From Epiperipatus broadwayi (Eukaryota; Onychophora; Udeonychophora; Euonychophora; Peripatidae), in NCBI GenBank assembly GCA_028023455.1, contig JAQFVV010000454.1, positions 372,001-436,000 of the forward strand: DNA of 64,000 nt, given 5' to 3'. The translations under genes and the position numbers were made by a program. Position 1 is the first letter of the stretch, and every line of letters starts with the position of its first letter. This document shows positions 48,165 through 58,895 of the stretch, piece by piece. Below the pieces are notes generated by a model that was given only the letters and a program-made list of their open reading frames with translations, made no database searches and had not been told where the DNA came from.

Positions 48165-49594
48165 AGATATATCTCTTTATGGGTCTTTTACAATATTTTG
48201 GAATCCAGTTTAAGATTTCAATTGTACATTTATTATCCTCTTCTAGCAATATGTCCAGCCCAACTCCACTTCAGTCTTTTATTTTTTTCAATAAGGTCAG
48301 TAACACCTGTTTGTTCTCTTACCCATATATTGCATTTTTGATCTCTTCTTGTTACTCCCAACATGCATCTCTCCATACTTTTTTGAGTGGTCTGAAGTTT
48401 CTATATTGCTCTTCTATTAAGTGTCCAAGTCTCAGATCCATAAGTAAGAACTGGTAAAACACATTTATTAAAAACCTTCCTTTTCAAACACATAGGCATA
48501 TTTCTTTTTAGTATCAAGTTATTTCTACCAAAAGCACTCCAAAAAAGTTTAGTTTTATGATTAATTTCATCCATTATGTTTCCATCTGTATTAATAATCT
48601 GACCAAGGTATTTGTAGCTGTTTACTTCTTCTAACTCATCATAATCAATCTTTATTTTCATATTTTGAGAAAATCTATTAAACATTACTTTAGTCTTTTT
48701 AACATTTATCTTTAGTCCTACTTTTCTATTTTCATCTGATAACTCCTGCAACATTACCAGCAGCTCTAAATTATTATTTGAAAAAACAATTACATCATCT
48801 GCAAAATCTAAATGACTTAAATAATCTCCATTTACTTTCACTCCTTTAGCTTTCCATTTTAATCCACAAAATACTTCTTGCAGCACTGCTGTAAAAAGTT
48901 TTGGAGATATGGAGTCAACCTGTCTTACATCCTTCTCAATGTTGAATTTCCTAGTATTATTATGTAATCTAATTGTTGCTGTTGCATTTTTATAAATATT
49001 CCTTAAATTATGGATAATATCCTGGATCTATACCTTGATGATCCAATGCTTTAATCACTGAAGAAAGGTTTATAGAATCAAATACCTTTTCATAATCTAC
49101 AAATCCAATGCATAATGACAACTCATTCATTTGTTTTTTTTATACCTTCTCTTAATACCTGGATATGATCTACTGTACTAAAACAACTTTTAAATCCCAC
49201 TTGTTCTCTTGGTTGGTGGAAATCCAATGTTCTCTGTAGACGAGTTGTAATTATCTTAGTAAGAATTTTGTATAAAACTGATAAAAGGCTGATAAGTATG
49301 TAATTTCTAATATCGCTTTATCACCTTTTTTAAATATTAATATTAATACTGCATTCATCCAATCATCTGACACATTTTTATCATTTAGACATTTGGTATA
49401 TAAAGTTGCTAAAAAAAAATCTATTTTTTTACCTGATTCTTTTAATATATCAATTATAATTCCATCATTACCTGGAGTCTTTCTTTTCTCCATAAATTTA
49501 ATTGCATTCTCACTTCTTCATTTAAAATTCTGGGCAATTCAGAAGATGTAATATATATAGGAGGTACTTGTTCTTTATTGATATTCTAACCTAT
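48165..49594 (-). pseudogene. RTE-clade LINE, reverse transcriptase half
   Basis: Minus strand: NKEQVPPIYITSSELPRIL (link region), KRKTPGNDGIIIDILKESG and DDWMNAVLILIFKKGDKA (first RT motifs, 49493-49251), a badly broken middle, then 48886-48401 with LSHLDFADDVIVFSNN (catalytic FADD), VGLKINVKKTKVMF, YKYLGQIINTDG and VLTYGSETWTLNRR. The typical RTE ending (RR..NIWVREQTGVTDLIE) is read after a stop, and the copy stops matching near 48165. It has many shifts and stops. The plus-strand fragment at 59222-59895 is the same family. The missing upstream part is at 55369-55835. Confidence 0.85.
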
Positions 49595-50269
49595 CATGCG
49601 ACTTCTTCTTTTAAGTTTCTAAACTCACTCCTAGCACTATCTAATTCTCCCTTAATACATTCTATTTTATCCTTAACTTCACTGTTTAATTCTACATATT
49701 GGCTTATGAAGTCCTGCTGAATAGCTTCGATCATATTTTCGGCCCTTTCTGACTTTATTTTTATTTATTTCTTAATTTTTATTTCTAGTTTTTCGGAGGC
49801 CAATTTTGACTCTTCTATTTGGTTCTTTAACTCTTCCCTTAGGTCTTTGATCTCCTGTACATGATTGTCTATTTTACTGTCCAAATTTTGAATTTGACTT
49901 TTTATTTTACTTTCTAATTCACTATTGGAATTTTTTTATTTGACTTTTTAATTCATCATTTGATTTTTGTACTTGACTTTCTAATTCCCTTTTTAGTTCA
50001 CTATTGGAATTTTTTATTTGACTTTCTATTTTACTTTCTGAGTTTCGGATCTGTGCAGACAAATTTTGTAATATTGCAAATATTTGGACTTGCTCATCCC
50101 CAGGTAGATCTTTATCTACTTTAACTTTTTCCGGACTAACTTCATCCAAAGATTCTTGTTCCTCTCTTACTTCTACATGAAAATGTGGAGTTTGCATATC
50201 CGGGGATTGGAGCTCTTGGGATTCTCCCAAATCCTCTGAAATATCCTGACTATCTTGGTTTTCACTCAT
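49595..50269 (-). CDS. Coiled-coil Gag-like protein, one frameshift
   Basis: Starts MSENQDSQDISEDLGESQEL: an acidic head of about 60 residues, then a long heptad coiled coil (LQNLSAQIRNSESKIESQ, LKRELESQVQKSNDELKSQ). A shift at 49922 ends the frame, but the coil goes on in another frame (LDSKIDNHVQEIKDLREEL, then LNSEVKDKIECIKGEL) with one more stop, up to the point where RTE sequence resumes at 49594. The repeats resemble N-terminal coils of invertebrate LTR-element Gag, but no capsid or knuckle follows before the junction. The role is therefore unproven. It lies inside the 5.8-kb insertion that splits the RTE. Confidence 0.5.
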
Positions 50270-53200
50270 ATTTAAAATTTCACTCTTTCTGTTATTTGAC
50301 AGTACTGAAATTAGTAATGAACTATTAATAATATTGATAAGTAATTATTGACAAGACATCCTGCCTCCATACCTCTCCCATAAAAAAAACAATCTACACC
50401 AAAAACTATGCTCTGATATTTAATATAACTAAAGTCCCAATATTAACTACCGAATATTCTTTTCTCATATGCTACTTGGTCCATAGAAATCTCACCAAAC
50501 CATTATGTAATATGGTATAAGTGCTAATCACACCACCAGACAAGCAGATCATCATAAATGATAAAATCATTACAATATTTTATGGAATTACTTACAGACC
50601 ATAACATTATAAACTAACAAATTTATTTATTCAGTGGCAAAAGATTATGTCATAAAATAGACATTCATATAATATTTTATGGCTAAAGAAACAATTTATC
50701 ATTGGCAAACATTTTCAATCAATGAACAATTAATTCATTCACGTGCAAATAATATTTATATTCTTTTCAAGAAAATTTTACCAAATTCTTCATGGCCAGC
50801 TATAGCCATCGAAGGCCCCTGTAGTTGGGCGGCCATTTCTAACCCAATAATCGAATGGTTTCTAGTGAATCTATTAAATCACTTCGGAAAGCCCAAACGC
50901 TTCCGTCTATGATTCGGGTAGCAAACCCTATATTTTTATCTAATATAGCTCGACGTTAGGTTAGTTGTAATAATTCAGCTACAGCGATATGCAGTTCAGA
51001 CAGAGATAGAATAAAAAAAAAAATTATCATTAATAAAATAAATTTAAAAGGAAAATTTAGAATAACTAACATTCTTTCTCTATCCAAAACACATTCTCTG
51101 AGCTGTAAGTACTTGCACTGTTCGACAATGATGATGATGATTTCATGTCATTGTTAATATTACTGACTAAAATAAAACATTCATTAATCTGCCAATATGA
51201 TCTCAATATTTTATTATTATACAATTAGAAGTTTCAATCTCTTAAACCATGCCACGCTTGTAATGTTGATCATAATTGATCAATTCTTAATTTAAGAGCA
51301 CTTATAATAATGACACTAATCTCAGGGTTCTCTGTTATATTTAATAAAAAAAATGCTCGGCAGTATTGTGTTGTCGCATATGACTGACATTCTGGTCGGC
51401 TATAGGAAACATTTACCTTATTTAAATTCCAGGTGTCTTCATCCACATATCAACTATTATAATATTTAACGAGATGATAACCATATTCAATAACAACGCA
51501 TAATTTTGAATAATACAGCCATTTTATCCAGAATCTCAGTCGGAATGATGAAAAGACAAGGGTGCTTTTGTGTCCTTCCATTATCCATGACAACACAATA
51601 ATTTCACTAAGATTTATTACTTAGACACTTCACTTAAAGGTGTACTTAATAATGTGCAACCAAAAGCGACTAGTTTGGGAATAAAGTGATTTTACACACA
51701 TATAAAATAAAATGTCTTGGTCTGAAGTTTTCAATTCCACAAATAATTCTTCTTAAATTAAAATATAATGAAATATTCGGATCTGCTTACAATTGTCTAT
51801 CTGGTGTACTGAATTAAGATTTCATAAATGATTTTGGACTCAAGAAAAGTATTGCAAGTATTATGCAAATACACTTTTATTTAGCACACAAGAAAAATGA
51901 CTCAAAACAACTTGTAACAAGACTATAATTTATTATTAAATTTTAACAAGATTATAATTTATTATTACAGTTTAACAAAACTATCCTTTATGATTAACAT
52001 AATAAACAAACATATACAATTTATTCGATCCCATATGGATAAAACAAAATATAACTAACAGTAATTCGTCTATACTTTTAGACCTGGATTCGGACTACTT
52101 CTTCATCTTCTTTTTACATTTATGCAAATTGAATATAACAAAATAAATATTATTATCGATACATCAACTCATCCGTTTAGTGTATCTTATATGAACGGTT
52201 ACTTAACTTTATTGACTATAGATCTGTTTTAAAACAAAAACAATTTGATTCTAGACAATACGTACAAACGATTTTTATTATCATATCATTTAATTAAATG
52301 ATAGTTTTTATTTAGATAACTTATTATAATTTATGGGTTATTTATCAGAAGTTACACTTATTATTTTAAAATTTATCTTAATAACAACTGAAGTTGTTAT
52401 ACACATTGTATTCCTCAGTATAAGTTATATTGTGAGTGCTACTTAATCATTAACCCGAATTAAACCTAGTATTTGAACCCTCCATTGGCAAATAAAAATT
52501 TCTAAATCATGCAATTTTAAACTTACTCTCTCCATTGACTTACATGTGGATTACCAGCACTATTCCGCCGCACAATCCAGACATTGATCATATATACTAG
52601 CACGCTATTTATACTAAATGGATCGTAAGGAATTAACCTCCAATATACCCGTTATCTTGCCATAACTTTCTAAACAAAACACAATATTCAACACCTTCCG
52701 TGGTGGAATTATCTCTATTTTCTCATGAGGAATATGGAATAACACCGAAGGTCTGTAGAGTTAACTACTACATTAAAATAGTTTGGTGGGTCCTTGCCTC
52801 TTACTTGGGCATAATAGGAACACACACCAATTATAATCCTCTCCTGGGATTTTAATGAATGAAATACACTAAATACGATATAAATTACTGATCGTCCTAA
52901 CTCTGAGAAGCGATCACTTGGGTTATAAACATACCCGAATACTAGATTTATCTATTCCCCTCATGGAAAATAAAGCTTTTGGGGAGATCAATTTCCATCC
53001 CACAAAATAAAGACATTACAGTTATTACTTATGCGAATCTTAAGCATATACCAATGCTATATCGGGGCAAGACAAGCAAATACACTAATTACACTAAATT
53101 TATGTTCTGGGGTATACTTAGATCAACGTCTGAAATCAATGGATAACACAGAATAAAACATAATAATTTTCACCTTTGCCAAAGAAACATTCAACAAGTA

Positions 53201-55368
53201 ATTGGTAGTATAGTATCTTGAACTAAATTAAGTGAATGCGTTAATGAAGAATAATTGGGAATAAGTTCCTCAATTAACATAGTATAAATTTGTTTCAAAC
53301 TTTAAATAAGTAATATCCTGTATAGCACTTCTCTTTAATTACTTCTGATAATTTTAACTAGATATTTTACCTATTAAGTATCTGAATTTTTCTTCTTTTA
53401 CGCATCTAACATATAAATTTATACCCATAATGCATATCATAAGTAAACACATTTTATAAAAAAAATTTTTTTTTTCATGTCGAATATAAATTTAACCTAG
53501 AATAATTACATGAAAACATACCTTTATGATTACAAGGTCATTTAAATATTACTTGACTATACAGCCTTTCACCTGTTGATATAAAAAAAAATACACATAA
53601 TTTTACAAATTAGTAAAAAAAAATCATTACTTAACAAGTGCTTATTATCTCACTAGAAAAATGTTTTTCCATTGGGCAATTTATCTAGATGAAGAACTTG
53701 ATCCATTCGTAGTTCACGAAGCAAATTTAAAATAAGAAACACATTTTATTATTTCATTTATAAAAAAGTTGCCTCCATTCTGGTGCAATTAATAAATTAG
53801 GCAAAGAAAACATAGCAGCGTTGGATGTTAACTCTTCCTTGAATTAACTGATATAATTTTGGGATCCAAGAAAACAATACATATTTTAACATGACGAATA
53901 TTTGACGATAGATGATCACATATACAATTCTTTTCTTTTTACTATTGGCGATACGTATCATTTTTAGCTAGCTGGCTTATGAATAAAATAATGCGCGAAT
54001 TTTCCAAAATACTATTATTATAAGGACTGCAGCTGACTTACGTGGATATGAAGTTTTAACGACTCAAATTGATGTATAATATAACATATTATATTATGGT
54101 TATAATTAAGTCACTAATGTTTGTAGTTTTTATTCCTACTCTAGGAATTGTAATTTGTCTTTAATAAGGAATTCTCCGTAAAATGCACACATACAAATTT
54201 TCTGATATTTGCCTTGAGAAAATTTATATTTTCTTTTTAAAAAATATACAGGTGCATAAGTAAATATCCTTGATCATTAATATTATTTTTAGATAATTTT
54301 CAGTGAATAAAACATATTTTAACGTGGGGAGCTTACATTATTTTCAAACGCAGACAATTTCTTTTAGAAAGAGCGCGGAATGTTTCTCGTTAACTTCCTT
54401 TGGCTTTTACAAAATTTCTTTTAATTATAATTTTTCTTTTATACCATGAAAAGATTATTAAATAAGGTAAAGTTAACAAATAATTGTTTATTTCCTGGAA
54501 ATTACTTATATTGCTTAATTTAAATATAATGACGCTTTCCGTGATTACTGTAGTTAATACGGTCATTTTGAACTTTAGCATACGATAGTATATTTTTGCG
54601 TATAAAAAGCTTTAAATAGGTAGATGGCCACAGAAAACAGAATATCTTATCAAATAGGATTAGCCACGCATGATATTATTAAAAATTTACTTGACTTATA
54701 TTTATTTCTGCAATAAAAAAAATAATAAAAAAAAATTTGTTACCGAATTTCAGTACTGCTTCCTCCTTGTAAAACTAGAGTCAGACTAAACTTTCTTCAA
54801 AATTTGGCGGTCTTCTTTTAGCGACCTCTTACAGAAAAATAATCATTTAATTATACCATAAACAAAAGAAAAGGAAAAAAAAAATTTATTACAGTTATAT
54901 ATTTCCGTATGATTTAAATGGATTACAGAGTAATTTGACAAATAATGAAAAATAATAAATATACTTAATTAACAATGTTTATTAGTGATGTATAATTCTG
55001 TCTACATTTTTATCTAAAATAATTTCAAAACTACCAGAAGTGATTGTGCTTTATGATAAGATACTCATCTACTCTCCCTCTACCCATCCAAAATCAATTA
55101 CTGTTTATGATAGGTGCTTTTATACTATATTAAATTGCTCTTATTGTTAATATTTTAATTAAATTATTCATGCTCTTCTTCAAAATGACATTGGATTACC
55201 AAATTTTTTAGTTATTTGCTTAAAACACGTTACAGTGAGTAAATAGCATACTTTATTAATCACTTAATATTATTATTATTTTATCTTTTTATTTTCTAAA
55301 AAAGGATAGCATTGTTTTCCTGTGGAAACAATGCCAAATAAACCAAGTGTCAATAACACTAGGTTACA
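50270..55368 (-). other. Insertion interior: non-coding, LTR-like start and PBS-like site
   Basis: No long frame on either strand. On the minus strand the insertion starts at 55368 with TGTAACCTAG, as many Ty3-type LTRs do. A PBS-like TGGCCGCCCAAC lies at 50835-50824, about 555 bp before the coiled-coil ORF. This would imply an unusually long LTR of about 4.5 kb, and no second LTR was found. Alternatively it is an unknown element. Confidence 0.35.
50824..50835 (-). promoter_or_regulatory. Primer-binding-site-like sequence
   Basis: TGGCCGCCCAAC on the minus strand, followed by TACAGGGGCC. It resembles the site at 25167 (TGGCTTTCCCAACG with GGGGC after it). Suggestive only. Confidence 0.3.
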
Positions 55369-55835
55369 ATATATAATAATTCTTGATAAAAATCTTCTAC
55401 CCATTTCATGATGTCATCTGTCTTTTTAGTAATAATTTCATCTTTTTTTTTTATTGCAGATATAAATTTCCTACCAATACCAAAATGTTGTTTTACACTC
55501 TTGAGACTTTTATTCTCTTCTACAGCTTTCCTTGCTACTTCACAGTTATACTTTCTTATATCATTTTCAACTCTTTTCTGCACCATTTTACAAAATTTGA
55601 GATATTCAATCCTTTTTAATGCATCATTTTTGTATTTCTTTATATTCCTTCTTTTCGTCATAAATTCTCTAGTCTCAGTAGAATTTTTATTAGTCAATTG
55701 CTGCTTTTTTGTACCAGCTATCTTCGTTGCAGTTTTTAAAAGTGTAACAGTTGTTTTTTTATTAATTTCATTCAAATCTGAATCATGTTCAAAATCTACT
55801 AATACTTGAAACCGATTTGTAAGTCTTAATTTGCA
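55369..55835 (-). pseudogene. RTE-clade LINE, linker between endonuclease and RT
   Basis: Minus strand: CKLRLTNRFQVLVDFE, then LLKTATKIAGTKKQQLTNKN, an ETREFMTKRRN block, RIEYLKFCKMVQKRVENDIRK, and the end IMKWVEDFYQELLY. This matches the RTE segment just before the RT motifs. The next residues in the family are found at 49594 on the same strand, so both belong to one insertion. The endonuclease is missing (5' truncation near 55850). Confidence 0.75.
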
Positions 55836-56204
55836 TTTATATGTGTTGATGCAAAACTAGAGAGACAAAAATTATTAAGAAAAACAATATTTACAGTTGA
55901 TATTTCTAATCTTCAGAAACATTAATGTGTCCACTAATATAATTATTGCTTTATTAATTCCATTTTAACTAATTTATTTACGTTTACAGGAATGTGCATT
56001 TAACTTTGTGCATGTGTGCATTTTTAAAATTAAATAGGAAAGCGCAATTTTTTAAATTGCTACAAGGATTTCAAATGCTATAAATGTACGAGACAACATC
56101 TTGGAATTGTAAAATCTTCCTTTACATATACAAAGCTTAGATAATAATATTATTTTTATAATAAGACAATATTATTATTTCAGCGATATCAAAGAATATA
56201 TATA
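55836..56204. other. AT-rich spacer, nothing recognised
   Basis: No feature that I can support. Confidence 0.4.
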
Positions 56205-56795
56205 TAATAAGGAACTTGAACTCAGACTTTCAAACTCCCCAAAGCTATCCATTCCATCTTATACCACTGATACACATGACCACATACATTTAAAAAAGAT
56301 AAATAATCTACAATATATGTATTTTATACTGAACAAGCACTCATCAGTTGGTCCAGAGTCACCATCTCCCACACATATATAGAATCATTCTCAGTTTATA
56401 TTAAGATAGCAAATCTTCAAATTTTAATGTACAAGCTTCAATCTTGTTCAACTCTCCAACTCCTCAACATCCATATCATTGAAAATCAGAAAATGAAATG
56501 CTCAATGCTCTTATTGATACTTATGTTGAACACAAGTCAATATGATTTCTCACACATAGGACCTTAATATGTCCATGGCCAAAGTGTTGGAGAGTGGAGA
56601 AGATTAAAGGTTGTCCATTAAATTTTGAATATTTGCTATCTTAATATAAAATGAGAAGTGATTGTATATATGTGTGAGAGATGGAGATCTGGACCAATTT
56701 GCTTTAGCATAAAATATGTATATTGGAGATTATAAGTCGTATAGGATGGATTGGAAGGCTGTTGGGAGTTTGAAAGTCTGACTTCAAGTCTCTTA
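56205..56795. mobile_element. HHR-D inverted-repeat element, old copy
   Basis: The ends are inverted copies (TAAGGAACTTGAACTCAGAC with TTTCAAACTCCC at the left; GGGAGTTTGAAAGTCTGACT at the right). Next to each lies ATTGGTCCAGA-type sequence and CACACATATAT. The left arm has CTGATGA on the minus strand (56347-56341) but AAAA where GAAA is needed, and the right arm has lost CTGATGA. The middle (56420-56620) is not repeated elsewhere in the window. Confidence 0.7.
56310..56353 (-). ncRNA. Hammerhead relic (HHR-D), core G lost
   Basis: CTGATGA (56347-56341), then AAAATACATAT in place of GAAATACGTAT. Stem I ACCAA is only partly matched by TTG. Not expected to cleave. Confidence 0.6.
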
Positions 56796-57025
56796 TAATT
56801 AAATTAAATTGAGTATAGGCAATATATATGTATTTAAATATTATATATATATAAGCAAATAATTTAGATTATCAAATTGACCAGAGTTGTTGTAAATGTA
56901 ATTATAATAACTTTTAAAATTTAAAGAGATTTCTTATTTCAAAATAATATAAAAAGGCTGCTCTTATGAATTATTTTGAATCTAAAACCAAACATTATTG
57001 TAGCTGAGAATATACTAAACTTCCA

Positions 57026-57131
57026 TTTTTTCCATGTGTCATAGCATCAGCAGTGACGCGAAGCCACAACTGTCCACAACCAACTACTTGCTTGCAAGGC
57101 AGTGCGATGACCTCTCGGCTAACAATGCTTG
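57026..57131 (-). mobile_element. tRNA-derived SINE, copy 2 (diverged)
   Basis: Minus strand: CATTGTTAGCCGAGAGGTCA, TGCCTTGCAAGCAAGTAG, GGCTTCGCGTCA, TGATGCTATGACACATGG and an A-run. Same plan and 3' end as the copies at 45454 and 57416. Confidence 0.7.
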
Positions 57132-57415
57132 ACTTCCATTTTAAGTATTAAAAAAAGATATTTACAATCATGTGATCACACATTATATTTTTTGATAGAA
57201 CAGTCATAATTTAAAAAGTATATTATAGTTTGTATATGACTACAGTGAATTATATCATTATTTATTATAAGTCTGTAAATTTACTGTAATTTCTATGATT
57301 CATATTATGTTATTTAGACTTATAAAGTTTTATTTAAAACCAAATATTATTGATAAAAGCAAATTATTTTTTAATTCATTTTATTACATGCCAACAATGG
57401 TTTGAAATAATGATT

Positions 57416-57531
57416 CTTTTTTTTCTTTCCATATGTCAAAGCATCCGCCAGGAAGCGAACCCGTGACAGCTGTCTGCAAGAAACTGCTTGCTTGCAAGAC
57501 TGCTGCGCTGACCTTTCGGCTTCAATGCTTG
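57416..57531 (-). mobile_element. tRNA-derived SINE, copy 3
   Basis: Minus strand: AGCCGAAAGGTCAGCGCAGC (A-box region), CTTGCAAGCAAGCAG, CACGGGTTCGCTTCC (B-box), GGATGCTTTGACATATGG and a purine tail. The A-tail faces the left as in the other two copies. Confidence 0.75.
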
Positions 57532-57872
57532 CTCATTTTAATGCAAATACAACAAAATGTACAGGTTATTAATTGTATTTTATGGTTGTTGGTAAAAAGA
57601 GAATATTTTCTATTATACAGTTATCTGTATTGACATACATTAAAAGAAATAAGAGAAAAATTTTGTTGAAAAAAAGTCTAGTGAGAAAATAAAAATTCTT
57701 CGAGTATATCTATTAAATAATGATAATCAGAAATTAATTTTTGATATTACACAAAGCCCAACTAATAAAGGAATATCTCATAAAATATGAATGGATGACA
57801 TTAAAAAGTAGTAATAGGGCTATACGTTGGACTATTACCAATGTTGAATGTGTAGAAAATTGTAAACTTTAT
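57532..57872. other. AT-rich spacer, nothing recognised
   Basis: No feature that I can support. Confidence 0.4.
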
Positions 57873-58230
57873 TTAAACTTTTCAAATACAAACAACTTAC
57901 AACACATTACCACCATTTATGCTTGCTTATAACTGTTATTAAAACAAACAAAACTCTTCATACAGTAGTTCCACCCAGTCTGGGGATATTGGATGAGTAG
58001 TCACTAGATAGGGATTTTATGCACAAGCCTTCTGGCATCCATTGATTACTCTGGATTGCACTGGGTGGCACTACGGTATGGAGAGTTTTTCTTGTTTTGT
58101 TACAAACAACTTGTTAGTAATAACACACAAATAGACAACACAGGTTACAACACAGCTGTAATTACCAACCTGTGTTGTTTATTTGTGTGTTATTACTAAC
58201 AAGTTGTTTGTATTTAAAAAGTTTAAATAA
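57873..58230. repeat. Foldback (long hairpin) interrupted by an HHR-A copy
   Basis: ACTTGTTAGTAATAACACAC with AATAGACAACACAGGTT (58110-58152) pairs with its inverse at 58167-58213 almost perfectly. The outer arm (TTTAAACTTTT..AAATACAAACAACTT at 57873-57898 against its inverse up to 58230) is separated from it by the HHR-A insertion. Without the insertion it is one hairpin of about 70 bp per arm. Confidence 0.8.
57899..58101 (+). mobile_element. HHR-A element, minimal copy starting near the cleavage site, 12-bp TSD
   Basis: Flanked by TACAAACAACTT at 57887-57898 and 58101-58112. Inside, after about 50 unrelated bases, comes an inverted piece of the element's own 3' end (AAACTCTTCATACAGTAG..CCACCC), which joins at AGT to CTGGGGATATTGG, the bases around the predicted hammerhead cut. 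Then it follows the normal HHR-A 3' half to GGAGAGTTTTTCTTG. Confidence 0.85.
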
Positions 58231-58575
58231 TAGTTTAAAATTTTTTATACATTCAACATTTAACGGTAGATACTGGAAATAGTCCAGCATATTATCACAC
58301 CTAATATGTCATCATCACAAACCTGACAAATAGTAATAGGGCTAATTTATATTTATTCTGGATTTTTTTACAAAGAATAAACAAAATTAAAGGCAATAGA
58401 TGCATATGAGTAAGTATATGAAAAAGTCATGTGATATTATTGGTATTAAACTTCTTAGCTAAAAGATAAAGGACTTACAGTTGACATAAAATTAAAGCTT
58501 ATAGAAATTGACCTGATGTAAGATTTATATAACTATGCAATTAATACATTGTACAGGCTTAAACCTGCATTTATA
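58231..58575. other. AT-rich spacer, nothing recognised
   Basis: No feature that I can support. Confidence 0.4.
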
Positions 58576-58681
58576 TATGTAATATATGCGGGGTTCGAAC
58601 TCAGACTTTCACACGACCCACTATCTCAGTGCCATCTCATATTGCTGACCCACCTGATCACACACATGTTGAAAAGATAAT

Positions 58682-58727
58682 CACCAATATACATATTTCA
58701 TGCTAAACCAGCAATCATCAGTTGGTC
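58682..58727 (-). ncRNA. Hammerhead ribozyme, type I (HHR-D, left arm)
   Basis: Minus strand: CTGATGA (58721-58715), stem II TGCT/AGCA with loop GGTTT after a T-T mismatch, GAAA (58699-58696), stem III ATA/TAT with loop TG, cleavage base A at 58688, stem I ACCAA/TTGGT (5 perfect pairs). Confidence 0.8.
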
Positions 58728-58800
58728 TAGATGACAAATATTGGCTATCTTAATATAAAGTTGAGTACTGATTATATATATGTGTGAGGATAGTAATCTA

Positions 58801-58846
58801 GACCAACTGATGATTGCTGGTTTAGCATGAAATACGTATATTGGTG
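58801..58846 (+). ncRNA. Hammerhead ribozyme, type I (HHR-D, right arm)
   Basis: CTGATGA 58807-58813, stem II TGCT/AGCA with loop GGTTT, GAAA 58829-58832, stem III the palindrome ATACGTAT, cleavage base A 58840, stem I ACCAA/TTGGT. All invariant bases are kept. The first pair of stem II is T-T, which may lower activity. Confidence 0.82.
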
Positions 58847-58895
58847 ATTATTTATCTTTTCAACATGTGTGTGATCAGGTGGGTCAGCAATAACT

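Larger units (their letters stand above)
58576..58895. mobile_element. HHR-D inverted-repeat element with a hammerhead on each arm
   Basis: Arms 58640-58732 and 58794-58892 are inverted copies (TATTGCTGACCCACCTGATC at the left end; GATCAGGTGGGTCAGCAATA at the right). To the left lies GGGGTTCGAACTCAGAC, a B-box-like stretch also found in part at 56222. Each arm has a hammerhead directed towards its outer end. The short centre has the (AT)GTGTGAGG box shared with 56.68 kb. No ORF. Confidence 0.8.

Noticed and set aside
54750-54770. Short inverted match CAGTACTGAAATT between 54.75 kb and 50.30 kb as LTR ends
   Set aside because: Only 13 bases, inverted and not direct, and not at the insertion borders. 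It does not define LTRs.
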